Notes under the pieces: model-generated
Databases searched by the model: none
Told to the model about the DNA's origin: nothing
What the model saw: the letters and a program-made list of their open reading frames with translations, nothing else
In this document: piece by piece, positions 6,647 to 14,936 of the stretch
Position numbering within the stretch: the stretch's first letter is position 1
How the letters are laid out: each line of letters begins with the position of its first letter
Assembly: GCA_051657745.1 (NCBI GenBank)
Contig: JBOFLG010000029.1
Span: 1-32,433, forward strand
Length of the DNA stretch: 32,433 nucleotides
Source: JBOFLG01 sp051657745
Lineage (GTDB): Bacteria; Actinomycetota; Actinomycetes; Actinomycetales; Dermatophilaceae
Direction of reading: 5' to 3'
Program-made: the position numbers and the translations under genes

Positions 6647-8249
6647 CCCCCACGCCCAGGTGCGACGCGGCTCGCGGGTGCCGGCCCGATGGCGGGTTGT
6701 CGCGTGGTTGGTCCTGGTGACGGCACTGACAATCCTGGTGGTCGGCCTGGTGGTGCGCAGTGCGCTGCACAGCCACGTCGACCGCATGGCGAACGCCGAG
6801 GTCGCCCAGGAGGTCGATGAGTTTCGGATCTTCGCTCAGGCGGCATCCGACCCGGAGAGCGGCCAGCTGTACGCGTCCACCAGTGACCTGCTGCGGACCT
6901 TCCTTGCCGGCCAATACCCCGGCGATGAGGAGATGCTGCTCGGGTTCACCGGAGGGGATGAGCAACGCGTCCTCCAGCTCGATCGTGCCGGCGACATCGA
7001 CGACGCGGCGCCATATCCGGGATTCGCCGCGGACACCACGCTGGTCGGTGTGATTCGCGACCCGGGGGCGGTCTCCGGGGTGGCACAGACCCGGGTCGGC
7101 GAGATGCGCTGGGCCCGGGTCGAGGTCGACGGCGACGTGGCATCGGACCCCGGAGCCGCACTCGTCATCGCCTCCTTCACCGATGACCGCCACGAACGAG
7201 CGGATGACGTGGTGCGCATGCTCGCCTGGGTCGGCGCGGTCTGTCTCGTGCTCACCGCCGGCATCGCCTGGCTGGTCGCTGGTCAGATCCTCCGGCCGGT
7301 GGCACAGGTTCGGCGGGTCGCGGAGCGGATCACCGAGAACGACCTGACTCGGAGAGTGCCGGTGGAAGGCCGCGACGACGTCGCCGCGCTGGCGACGACA
7401 TTCAACTCGATGCTGGATCGGATCGAGGCCGCCTACCGCACCCAACGCCAGTTCGTCGACGACGCCGGCCATGAGCTACGCACCCCGATCGCCGTGATCC
7501 GCGGACACCTGGAACTGGTCGGGGACGACCCACGGGAGCGGGTGGAGACCATTCGACTGGTCCAGGATGAGCTCGACCGGATGGGTCGCATGGTGTCGGA
7601 CCTGCTGTTACTCGCCAAGGCCGAGCAACCGGACTTCGTTCAGCGGACTCGGACCGACCTCGCTGACTTCACCATGGATCTCGACGCCAAGGTGCATGCG
7701 CTCGGCGACCGCCGCTGGGTGCTGGAGCACGTCGCCGACGGGACCGCACCTCTGGACCCGCAGCGGGTGACCCAGGCCGTGCTGCAGCTGGCTGACAACG
7801 CGATCCAGCACACCGAGAGCGGCGACGTCATCCGGGTCGGGTCGCGGGTCGTTGACGGAGTCGTGAGGTGGTGGGTAGCGGACTGCGGTCCTGGGGTGGC
7901 CGCCGAGGATGCCGAGGTGATTTTCGGACGGTTCGCCCACGGCCACCGCGACCAGCGCAACCCGGGCGGTCGGGAGGGCGCGGGGCTGGGATTGTCGATC
8001 GTGCGGGCCATCGCGGACGCCCACGGTGGCAGCGTATGGGTCGCTTCCCGGCTGGGCGAGGGAGCGACGTTCGGCATCGACCTGCCCGGCGCGGTGCCGG
8101 CCACGCCGTGTGGCGATGGTGATGGTGACACGGCAGCCGGTGTCGACGGCGCCGGTATCGACGTGGCCGAGGCCGCGGTGGTCGCGGCAGATGACGAGCC
8201 GATCATCGCGACCGTCGAGGTTCCGATGTCGACTCGAGGTCGGCGATGA
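6639..8249 (+). CDS. Sensor histidine kinase, HAMP type
   Basis: A 536-residue membrane kinase, the sensor of a two-component pair with the next gene. Helix 1 spans residues 20-40, an extracytoplasmic sensor domain about 42-192, helix 2 about 193-215, and a HAMP linker about 217-268. The H-box has the phosphorylated His278 (DDAGHELRTP), the N-box is DNAIQH (386-391), and the ATP-lid glycines are DCGPG (415-419) and GAGLGLS (447-453). A 55-residue acidic, Ala/Asp-rich tail after residue 485 is atypical. ATG 6639 is preferred over 6615 because GGAGA lies 5 nt upstream. The stop overlaps the regulator start (ATGA). The sensed signal is unknown; linkage to a permease and glycerate kinase suggests an organic acid. 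Confidence 0.92.
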   Translation: MTDPHAQVRRGSRVPARWRVVAWLVLVTALTILVVGLVVRSALHSHVDRMANAEVAQEVDEFRIFAQAASDPESGQLYASTSDLLRTFLAGQYPGDEEMLLGFTGGDEQRVLQLDRAGDIDDAAPYPGFAADTTLVGVIRDPGAVSGVAQTRVGEMRWARVEVDGDVASDPGAALVIASFTDDRHERADDVVRMLAWVGAVCLVLTAGIAWLVAGQILRPVAQVRRVAERITENDLTRRVPVEGRDDVAALATTFNSMLDRIEAAYRTQRQFVDDAGHELRTPIAVIRGHLELVGDDPRERVETIRLVQDELDRMGRMVSDLLLLAKAEQPDFVQRTRTDLADFTMDLDAKVHALGDRRWVLEHVADGTAPLDPQRVTQAVLQLADNAIQHTESGDVIRVGSRVVDGVVRWWVADCGPGVAAEDAEVIFGRFAHGHRDQRNPGGREGAGLGLSIVRAIADAHGGSVWVASRLGEGATFGIDLPGAVPATPCGDGDGDTAAGVDGAGIDVAEAAVVAADDEPIIATVEVPMSTRGRR

Positions 8250-8905
8250 GCCGCATCCTCGTGGTCGAAGACTCGTCGCGGATTGCCACGTTCGTCGAGA
8301 AGGGCCTGCGGTCGGCCGGCTATGTGACAGTTCGGGCCGACGACGGCGAGACCGGGCTGATGCTCGCCCGCACCGGTGACTTCGACCTCGTGGTTCTGGA
8401 TGTCGGGTTGCCCCGGCTCGACGGGTTCACCGTGCTGCACCGGTTGCGCGACGAGGGGGTCACCACGCCCGTCATCCTGCTGACCGCTCGGGATTCCGCG
8501 CAGGACTGCGTCGCCGGCTTGGAGGGCGGAGCCGACGACTACGTCACCAAGCCGTTCCATTTCGCCGAGTTCCTTGCCCGAGTGCGGTTGCGGCTGCGTG
8601 ATGACCCGCCACCCCAGGCCGGCGGGGTGCTGCGTGAGGGTGACCTCGCCCTCGACCTGCGCTCCCGCCGGGCCGACTCGGGTGGGCGCACCGTCGACCT
8701 CACGGCCCGCGAGTTCGCCCTCCTCGAGACATTCATGCGACACCGCGGTCAGGTGCTCTCCCGTGAGCAGCTGCTCGGTCAGGTCTGGGGGTACGACCAT
8801 GACCCGGGCTCGAATGTCGTGGACGTCTACGTGCGCGCGCTGCGCAACAAGGTCGGCGCCCAGCGGATCGAGACCGTGCGGGGGATGGGGTACCGGCTGT
8901 TATGA
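8246..8905 (+). CDS. Response regulator, OmpR/PhoB family
   Basis: A 219-residue DNA-binding response regulator. The receiver domain (residues 1-115) has the acidic pair Glu8-Asp9, the phosphorylation site Asp52 (VLDVGLP), Thr80 and the conserved Lys102 (TKPF). Residues about 127-219 are a winged helix: LTAREFALLE, the recognition helix region VVDVYVRALRNKVG and the C-terminal wing IETVRGMGYRLL. It overlaps the kinase upstream and the permease downstream by ATGA at 8246-8249 and 8902-8905, so the three are tightly coupled. It probably controls this operon or its upstream region; no regulator binding repeat was recognised before 6236. Confidence 0.95.
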   Translation: MSRILVVEDSSRIATFVEKGLRSAGYVTVRADDGETGLMLARTGDFDLVVLDVGLPRLDGFTVLHRLRDEGVTTPVILLTARDSAQDCVAGLEGGADDYVTKPFHFAEFLARVRLRLRDDPPPQAGGVLREGDLALDLRSRRADSGGRTVDLTAREFALLETFMRHRGQVLSREQLLGQVWGYDHDPGSNVVDVYVRALRNKVGAQRIETVRGMGYRLL

Positions 8906-10443
8906 CAGCGCAAAAGTGGCCGTCTTCATCGGACGGGTCCGGCGAGGTCCTCTATGTCTCCCAGCCTCGCGGAGGGGCCCCCGAGTCGGCGGGACGGCGG
9001 CTCCGTCGGCGAGGGTCGTGGCGGATGACGGTCGGCGGGCTTGCGCTCGTCGCTGTCCTCGGTCTCGTCTGGCGCGCCAGCACGACCTCCACCGGACTCT
9101 CCTCGGACGGTGGCACCACCGTGGCCGTCTTCGCCGTCGCCGTCTGGGCGTGGGTGTTCACCCGGGTCAACGACACCTATGTTGCCCTCGGCGCTGCGAC
9201 CGCCCTGGTGCTCAGCGATGCGGTCGAGACGTCGGTCTTGTTCGACTCGCTGGGGGACGAGACGGTCTGGTTGCTGTTGGCCGCGTTCGTCATCGCCGCA
9301 GCTGTCGGCTCCACCGGGCTCGCCACCAGAGCTGCGGCGTGGGTGGTGACCGCGGCGCGAACGCCGCGCCAGCTCGTGCACCTCACGACGGTCGCCCTCG
9401 TGGTCACCGCGTTCGCGGTGCCATCGACATCCGGCCGGGCTGCCCTGACAATGCCGGTGTTCCTCGCTCTCGCGGCCGTGCTCCACGACCAGGAACGGCT
9501 GGTGCGCGCCCTGGCACTGCTTTTCCCGACCGTCATCCTGCTGTCCGCGGTCGCGTCGATGCTTGGCGCTGGCGCACATCTGGTCACCAGCCAGGTCGTC
9601 GCGAGCGCGACGGGCAACGGGTTCAGTTTCGTGGAGTGGATGCTCCTCGGGCTGCCTCTCGCACTGGCCTCCAGCCATGTGGCGGCCGAACTGGTGCTTG
9701 GGCTGATGACCGGTCGCGAGGACCGGCGCCGGCGGTTGCGGGTCGAGATGGTGGACGTGGCTGCGCACTCGGAGACCCCCGTGGTTGGCCCGCTGACCGT
9801 CCAGGAGGGCCGGGCGATTGCCGTGCTCGTCGTCGTCGTCGTGCTGTGGTGTACCGAGCCTCTCCACGGGATCCACCCGGCGATCACTGCGCTGGTTGGA
9901 GCCCTCGTCATCACCTCACCGCGCTACGGGTCGATCTCGCTGTCGGGCGCCCTCGCCAAGGCACCCTGGTCGCTCCTGCTCTTCATGGCGGCCACCCTGG
10001 CTCTCGCCGAGGCCCTGGTGACCACCGGCGCGGCACGGTGGCTCGCTGGCGGGGTCGTGAGGTTCCTGCCGACCGGTGGCGGGGCCGCCCTGGTGTTCGT
10101 CGTCGGGGTGGTGCTGGTCTCGGTCGCGGCGCACCTCGTCGTGCAGTCGCGGTCGGCGCGCTCGGCGGTGCTCGTCCCGATCGTGGTGGCGCTCGCACCG
10201 GGCATTGGCGTGGACCCGGCGGCGGCGGCCTTTGCCTCGACCGCTGCTGCTGGCTTCTGCCACACGATGCCCTCCTCGGCCAAGCCCGTCGCGCTGTTCG
10301 CCGACCTCGACGGGGTGCCTGGCTACGCCCCCCGTGACCTGTTGCGACTCTCCGTATTGCTCGCGCCGGCGATTGCTGCCCTGGTGCTGCTCGCCGCGCA
10401 CACCATCTGGCCGGTACTCGGCCTTCCGTTGTATGTGCCCTGA
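8902..10443 (+). CDS. SLC13/DASS-family anion permease
   Basis: A 513-residue polytopic membrane protein with roughly eleven or twelve hydrophobic segments after a 40-residue cytoplasmic, Arg-rich N-terminus. The overall pattern (two homologous halves; PSTSGRAALTMPVFLALA near residue 175; CTEPLHGIHPAITALVGAL near 315; AAGFCHTMPSSAKP near 455) matches divalent-anion:Na+ symporters and related SLC13 permeases that import dicarboxylates, citrate or sulfate. The substrate is not readable from sequence. Translational overlap with the response regulator and a 15-nt gap to a glycerate kinase suggest uptake of a hydroxy-acid such as glycerate or a precursor (inference). ArsB/NhaD-type permeases of the same superfamily are the main alternative. 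Confidence 0.78.
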   Translation: MTAQKWPSSSDGSGEVLYVSQPRGGAPESAGRRLRRRGSWRMTVGGLALVAVLGLVWRASTTSTGLSSDGGTTVAVFAVAVWAWVFTRVNDTYVALGAATALVLSDAVETSVLFDSLGDETVWLLLAAFVIAAAVGSTGLATRAAAWVVTAARTPRQLVHLTTVALVVTAFAVPSTSGRAALTMPVFLALAAVLHDQERLVRALALLFPTVILLSAVASMLGAGAHLVTSQVVASATGNGFSFVEWMLLGLPLALASSHVAAELVLGLMTGREDRRRRLRVEMVDVAAHSETPVVGPLTVQEGRAIAVLVVVVVLWCTEPLHGIHPAITALVGALVITSPRYGSISLSGALAKAPWSLLLFMAATLALAEALVTTGAARWLAGGVVRFLPTGGGAALVFVVGVVLVSVAAHLVVQSRSARSAVLVPIVVALAPGIGVDPAAAAFASTAAAGFCHTMPSSAKPVALFADLDGVPGYAPRDLLRLSVLLAPAIAALVLLAAHTIWPVLGLPLYVP

Positions 10444-10446
10444 CCC

Positions 10447-10452
10447 AGGAGG
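10447..10452 (+). promoter_or_regulatory. Strong Shine-Dalgarno of the glycerate kinase
   Basis: AGGAGG lies 6 nt before the ATG at 10459, the best ribosome binding site in the window. It fixes this start and shows that internal operon genes here use leadered initiation. Confidence 0.75.
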
Positions 10453-10458
10453 ATCCAC

Positions 10459-11652
10459 ATGACTATGTCAATACCGCATCGAGTTCTGGTCGCCCCCAGC
10501 GGCTTCAAGGAGTGCCTTGACGCGTCTCGGGTGGCCGATGCGATTGCCGCCGGGGTCCGCCGGGTCCTGCCCGGCGCACACGTCGATGCCGTTCCGATCG
10601 CCGACGGCGGTGAGGGCACCGCAGTGACCCTGGCCCTCGCCACCGGTGGTGAGCTGGTCGAGTGCGATGTGACCGGGCCGGTCGGCGAACCGGTACGAGC
10701 GGTCTGGGCTCGCCTCGGTGGTGCCGCGCGCGGTACAGCAGTCGTCGAGATGGCAGCCGCCGCCGGGTTGGGTCTCGTGCCGCGCGACCGCCGCGACCCG
10801 GGCTCGACCACCACGCGCGGCGTCGGCGAACTCATCGCCGCTGCCCTCGACGGCGGGGCCGAGCGGGTGCTCATCGGGTGCGGCGACTCCGGCACCAGCG
10901 ACGGCGGAGCCGGCGCGCTGATCGGTCTCGGCGCACGCGTCCTCGACGAGGATGGAGCCGAACTGCCCCGCGGTGGCGCCGCGCTGGTCCGGGCACGGCA
11001 GTTGGACCTGTCGGGGCTGCATCCGCGCGTCGCCGACGTCGATATCGCCGTAGCCTGCAACCCGCACAACGTCCTCTGCGGACCGCGCGGGGTCGCCCGG
11101 GTGTTCGGCCCGCAGAAGGGCGCGAGTCCTGAGCAGGTCGAGCAGCTTGCCGCCGCCCTTGATGCGTGGGCGGGCGTTCTTGAGCGGGACGGTCGGGCCC
11201 CCGCGGGAACTGACCTGCGAACCGGCCTCGGCACCGGCGCCTCCGGAGGGCTCGGGGCTGGGCTCGCTGCCGTCGGCGCACGCCTGGTCCCGCGGTTCGA
11301 TGCACTGCTCGACTCAGGTCTCGCCGGAGTGGACCTCGACGGGCTGCTCGCTCGTGCGGACCTGGTGATCACTGCCGAGGGCGCGGTCGATGCCCAGACG
11401 TCGCGGGGAAAGGTGCCCGCCGAGGTGGCCCGTCGTGCTCAGCGTGCCGGGGTTCCGGTGATTGCCCTCGCCGGGACCATCGGAGCGGGAGCCGAGGACG
11501 TCTACGACGTCGGGATCGGTGCGGTGGCCTCGATCATCGCCCTGCCGATGGACCTCCGTGATGCGGTCGAGCAGGCGGAGCGTCTCCTCGTCGATGCGAC
11601 CGAGCGAACGATGCGGTTGGTGCTCTTGGGCGCTGCGGTGGCCTCCCGCTGA
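10459..11652 (+). CDS. Glycerate kinase (GarK/GlxK family)
   Basis: A 397-residue kinase of the glycerate kinase family that phosphorylates D-glycerate to 2- or 3-phosphoglycerate for entry into glycolysis. Diagnostic blocks are VAPSGFKECL at 11-20, IADGGEGT at 48-55, the nucleotide/substrate loop GCGDSGTSDGGAGAL near 141, the block NVLCGPRGVARVFGPQKGA near 205, and the TAEGAVDAQTSRGKVP block near 310. The length fits the family (about 375-400). An AGGAGG ribosome binding site sets the start. As the last gene of the kinase/regulator/permease unit it probably consumes the imported compound or a product of it. Which carbon is phosphorylated cannot be read from the sequence. Confidence 0.93.
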   Translation: MTMSIPHRVLVAPSGFKECLDASRVADAIAAGVRRVLPGAHVDAVPIADGGEGTAVTLALATGGELVECDVTGPVGEPVRAVWARLGGAARGTAVVEMAAAAGLGLVPRDRRDPGSTTTRGVGELIAAALDGGAERVLIGCGDSGTSDGGAGALIGLGARVLDEDGAELPRGGAALVRARQLDLSGLHPRVADVDIAVACNPHNVLCGPRGVARVFGPQKGASPEQVEQLAAALDAWAGVLERDGRAPAGTDLRTGLGTGASGGLGAGLAAVGARLVPRFDALLDSGLAGVDLDGLLARADLVITAEGAVDAQTSRGKVPAEVARRAQRAGVPVIALAGTIGAGAEDVYDVGIGAVASIIALPMDLRDAVEQAERLLVDATERTMRLVLLGAAVASR

Positions 11653-12056
11653 GCCGCCCACGGATGGCCGACTCTGGCTGCTGGGGAGTCCTGGCAGCGC
11701 GGTGGTGCCTGGCCTCCACAGTGCCGCTGCCGGGCGGCTGGCTGTCATCCATCCGTCGGGAAACCGTTGTCGTTCAGCCGTAGACGGTGACCACGCCGCT
11801 GCCGCGCCGGGCGGCCCTGGTGATGCCGTCGAGCACGTCCCAGAGGTCCTCCTCGGCCGGCCCGGGTAGAGCGAAGTACCGAGGCCGCGCTGGCGACGTC
11901 GGACGGCATCCGGCGCCGGTGGACAACTCCGCCGGTCCGGTGATCGAGGTGCGAGCGGAGGCCGGGGTGGGCGCAGCGTCGCGCCGGCGCAGATCGGTTC
12001 GGGACTCCCCGCGTGTGACACGTGTGATCCATGGGGCGGTCGCGTAGCCTGCGCCC
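11653..12056. other. 404-nt gap between glycerate kinase and ftsK
   Basis: No plus-strand gene is seen. It holds a GCCGC/GCGGC hairpin (11723-11727 with 11734-11738), which may end the glycerate kinase transcript, and a separated inverted pair ACGGATGG/CCATCCGT (11660-11667, 11749-11756). A minus-strand small ORF covers 11774-12058. At the right end are an ACACGTGT palindrome (12018-12025) and the ftsK -10 element. Confidence 0.5.
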
Positions 12057-12058
12057 AT
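11774..12058 (-). CDS. Possible small hypothetical protein antisense to the ftsK promoter
   Basis: A 94-residue minus-strand frame from ATG 12058 (overlapping the ftsK start codon) to TGA at 11776. Its last 33 residues (FALPGPAEEDLWDVLDG followed by ITRAARRGSGVVTVYG) look like genuine protein, with balanced hydrophobic and acidic residues, whereas the first 50 look like random GC-rich translation. A TTG start within the frame would give a 50-residue form. No -10 or ribosome binding site was found for it. It may be a gene remnant or a short real gene; I do not recognise the family. Confidence 0.25.
   Translation of the reverse strand: MGAGYATAPWITRVTRGESRTDLRRRDAAPTPASARTSITGPAELSTGAGCRPTSPARPRYFALPGPAEEDLWDVLDGITRAARRGSGVVTVYG
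12045..12050 (+). promoter_or_regulatory. Predicted -10 element of ftsK
   Basis: TAGCCT ends 7 nt before the ATG at 12057, leaderless spacing. The palindrome ACACGTGT at 12018-12025 and the direct pair GTGTGA...GTGTGA lie where a -35 or operator would be. Confidence 0.55.
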
Positions 12059-14807
12059 GGCGACACGCACGTCCACCACCGCGCGGGGCCGCGGGTCGTC
12101 CACCCGGCCCGCCAATCGGCGGGGCGCGAGCACCACGAAGCGGCGCCCGAGCGGCGCCAAAGGCGGCGGTCTGCCGTTGCCACTGCGCGCTGCCCAGTCG
12201 ACCTGGATGGGTCTGGCGCACGCCACCGGCGCGGTGGCGCGCAAGGTCGGCGATGCCGGTCGCGACCTCCAGCCCGAGCACCGCCGTGACGGGCTCGGGC
12301 TGCTGCTCGTCGCGCTCGCCGTGGTGGTCGCCGCGCGGGAGTGGTGGGGGATGCCGGGCGCCGTCGGGGTGGTCGTCCACGCCGTTGTCGCAGGCACGTT
12401 CGGCACCGTTGCCTACGCCGTCCCGATCGCGCTGCTGGTTGCCGGGGTGCGGGTCTGGCGGGCGCCCCGCGAGGAGGCCGAAGGTTCACGCATGGTGGTC
12501 GGCACCGCCGCCCTGGCGTTCTCGGCCTGCGGGCTGGTGCACGTCTCTGCCGGCATCCCGGTGCCGCCGGACGGCGCGAACGGCATGCGCGCGGCGGGCG
12601 GCATCATCGGGTTCCTCGCGTCGAGCCCGCTCGAGGCAGCCGTATCGGTCTGGGGCACAGTGCCATTGCTCGTCATGCTCGGGGTGTACGGCTTCCTCGT
12701 GCTCACCGCCACACCGCTGCACCAGGTGCCGCAGCGGGTTCGCGCGGCGGCGGCTGCGCTATCCGGGCGCCCCACCGGCGACCTGGCGGATGATCCGGCG
12801 CCGGCCGAGCCCCCGGCCCGTGCTCGGCGCCGGAAGCGGCCCGCCGACGCCGCCGACAGTTCGACGTCGGGCGGCCCGGCCGTCGTCACCGATAGCGAAG
12901 CGTTCGAGCAGGCTGCTGTGGTCGACCCCCGCACCGGGCGCACGCTGCGCCCTGGCCAGAAGCGACCGGCCGGAGGTTCCGGCGCCGACGGGTCGGGGAC
13001 GCCGTCCAGCCAGGCCGGGGCGCGCGCGTCCACCGCTGCGGCGGGCCGGGTCCGCGACGGTGCGGGCGCTGAGGTGAAGGCTGCGCTCGAACCACCTCCC
13101 ACCGCGCCACTGCCGCAGCGGGTGGAGCAGCTCTCGCTTGCCGGGGACGTCACCTACACCCTTCCGGATGCCGCGGTGCTCGAGCCGGGCAGCCCGCACC
13201 GGAGCCGGAGCGCCGCGAACGACCGGGTGGTGGAGGCGCTCACCGGGGTGCTCGACCAGTTCGAGATCGACGCCCAGGTCACCGGGTTCACCCGCGGCCC
13301 CACGGTGACCCGCTACGAGGTCGAGCTCGGCCCCGGCATCAAGGTCGAGCGGGTCACCGCGCTGAGTAAGAACATCGCCTACGCCGTGGCCAGCGCCGAC
13401 GTGCGCATCCTGTCGCCGATCCCGGGCAAGTCGGCGATCGGCATCGAGATCCCCAACACCGACCGCGAGAAGGTCAGCCTCGGCGATGTGTTGCGCAGCC
13501 AGGTCGCTCGCGGCACCGCCCACCCGATGGTCATGGGCGTCGGCAAGGACGTCGAGGGTGGCTACGTCATCGCCAATCTCGCGAAAATGCCGCACCTGTT
13601 GGTGGCGGGGGCCACCGGCTCGGGTAAGTCGAGTTTCGTCAACTCGATGATCACCTCGGTGCTGATGCGGTCCACCCCGGACGAGGTGCGGATGGTGCTC
13701 GTCGACCCCAAGCGGGTCGAACTCACCGCCTACGAGGGCATCCCGCACCTGATCACCCCGATCATCACGAACCCGAAGAAGGCCGCCGAGGCGCTGCAGT
13801 GGGTGGTGCGCGAGATGGACACCCGCTATGACGACCTCGCCGCGTTCGGGTACAAACACGTCGACGACTTCAACAAGGCGGTTCGTGCGGGTGCAGTGAC
13901 ACCACTGCCTGGGTCACAGCGGGTCATCGCCCCCTACCCGTATCTGCTCGTCGTCGTCGATGAGCTCGCCGACCTGATGATGGTGGCGCCGCGCGACGTC
14001 GAGGAGTCGGTCGTGCGGATCACCCAGCTGGCGCGCGCGGCCGGCATCCATCTGGTGCTCGCCACCCAGCGGCCGTCGGTCGACGTGGTCACCGGGCTGA
14101 TCAAGGCCAACGTCCCGTCGCGGATGGCGTTCGCGACCTCGTCACTCGCCGACAGCCGGGTCGTGCTCGACCAGCCGGGCGCCGAGAAGCTCATCGGGCA
14201 GGGCGACGCGCTGTTCCTGCCGATGGGCACGAGCAAGCCGATGCGGGTCCAGGGTGCCTGGGTCACCGAGTCCGAGGTCGCGGCCGTGGTCGCCCACGTC
14301 ACCGAGCAATTGACCCCGACCTACCGCGACGACGTCGCGGTGGCCCCGGCGAAGAAGCAGGTCGATGAGGACATCGGCGACGACCTCGACCTGCTGCTCC
14401 AGGCGACCGAACTGGTCGTCACCACCCAGTTCGGGTCGACCTCGATGCTGCAACGCAAGTTGCGGGTCGGCTTCGCGAAGGCTGGCCGGCTGATGGACCT
14501 GCTGGAGTCGCGCGGCGTGGTGGGCCCGTCCGAGGGGTCGAAAGCGCGGGATGTGCTGGTCCGGCCGGACGATCTGCCGACCACTCTGGCACTGCTCCGC
14601 GGCGAGGAAGTCCCTGACGACGCGCCGGATGACGCCACCGTGGCGCCCCCGGCCGAGCCGCGCCCATCGGTCACCGACCCGGTCGAGGTGCCGGTACGGC
14701 ACTACGGCACCGACGCGGTGGCCGATGACGCCAGCCGCCACGCGGCAGCGGCCGGCCCCGACGATGATCCGGGCGAGGACGCCTGGGAGCTCACTGGCCG
14801 ACAGTGA
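12057..14807 (+). CDS. ftsK: DNA translocase FtsK/SpoIIIE
   Basis: A 916-residue hexameric ATP-driven DNA pump that clears the chromosome from the division septum. Order: basic N-terminal tail (1-80), membrane region (about 83-225) with roughly four helices, a Pro/Ala/Arg-rich linker to about 370, then the motor. The Walker A loop GATGSGKSS is at 518-526 and Walker B is the LLVVVDELADLMM region near 635. Residues about 776-836 form the gamma winged-helix domain (TTQFGSTSMLQRKLRVGFAK) that reads orienting sequences. The acidic C-terminal tail after gamma (80 residues) is longer than in many homologues. The leaderless TAGCCT promoter fixes the ATG. A 12-bp-period repeat follows the stop and stays open in the same frame. 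Confidence 0.96.
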   Translation: MATRTSTTARGRGSSTRPANRRGASTTKRRPSGAKGGGLPLPLRAAQSTWMGLAHATGAVARKVGDAGRDLQPEHRRDGLGLLLVALAVVVAAREWWGMPGAVGVVVHAVVAGTFGTVAYAVPIALLVAGVRVWRAPREEAEGSRMVVGTAALAFSACGLVHVSAGIPVPPDGANGMRAAGGIIGFLASSPLEAAVSVWGTVPLLVMLGVYGFLVLTATPLHQVPQRVRAAAAALSGRPTGDLADDPAPAEPPARARRRKRPADAADSSTSGGPAVVTDSEAFEQAAVVDPRTGRTLRPGQKRPAGGSGADGSGTPSSQAGARASTAAAGRVRDGAGAEVKAALEPPPTAPLPQRVEQLSLAGDVTYTLPDAAVLEPGSPHRSRSAANDRVVEALTGVLDQFEIDAQVTGFTRGPTVTRYEVELGPGIKVERVTALSKNIAYAVASADVRILSPIPGKSAIGIEIPNTDREKVSLGDVLRSQVARGTAHPMVMGVGKDVEGGYVIANLAKMPHLLVAGATGSGKSSFVNSMITSVLMRSTPDEVRMVLVDPKRVELTAYEGIPHLITPIITNPKKAAEALQWVVREMDTRYDDLAAFGYKHVDDFNKAVRAGAVTPLPGSQRVIAPYPYLLVVVDELADLMMVAPRDVEESVVRITQLARAAGIHLVLATQRPSVDVVTGLIKANVPSRMAFATSSLADSRVVLDQPGAEKLIGQGDALFLPMGTSKPMRVQGAWVTESEVAAVVAHVTEQLTPTYRDDVAVAPAKKQVDEDIGDDLDLLLQATELVVTTQFGSTSMLQRKLRVGFAKAGRLMDLLESRGVVGPSEGSKARDVLVRPDDLPTTLALLRGEEVPDDAPDDATVAPPAEPRPSVTDPVEVPVRHYGTDAVADDASRHAAAAGPDDDPGEDAWELTGRQ

Positions 14808-14808
14808 G

Positions 14809-14916
14809 CCGGTAGCGCACCCGGTAGCGCAGCTGGCCGGGCGTCGGGTGGCGCAGGTAGCCGGCCGTCCGGCGGCGCGACTGGCCGGCCGTCCGGTGGT
14901 GGGTCCGGCGGCGGGG
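14809..14916. repeat. Degenerate 12-bp tandem repeat between ftsK and the channel gene
   Basis: Nine units of 12 nt can be read from just after the ftsK TGA. One type follows CCGGTAGCGCAC (14809, 14821, variants at 14845, 14869, 14893, 14905) and alternates with a second type CTGGCCGGCCGT (14833, 14857, 14881), giving a 24-nt higher-order period. In the ftsK frame it is open and reads as a Gly/Ser/Ala/Arg-rich segment. The channel -10 element follows at 14925. Confidence 0.75.
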
Positions 14917-14924
14917 TCGGCTCC

Positions 14925-14930
14925 TACAGT
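14925..14930 (+). promoter_or_regulatory. Predicted -10 element of the channel-like gene
   Basis: TACAGT ends 7 nt before the ATG at 14937, with no ribosome binding site, again leaderless spacing. Confidence 0.55.
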
Positions 14931-14936
14931 TGCGCC

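Noticed and set aside
8574..10337. 587-codon plus-strand frame across the permease gene
   Set aside because: Arg/Gly/Cys-rich shadow of the response regulator and the hydrophobic SLC13 frame; no membrane segments or family motif.
14809..14916. CRISPR array
   Set aside because: Units are 12 nt and contiguous with no spacers, and no cas gene is near.
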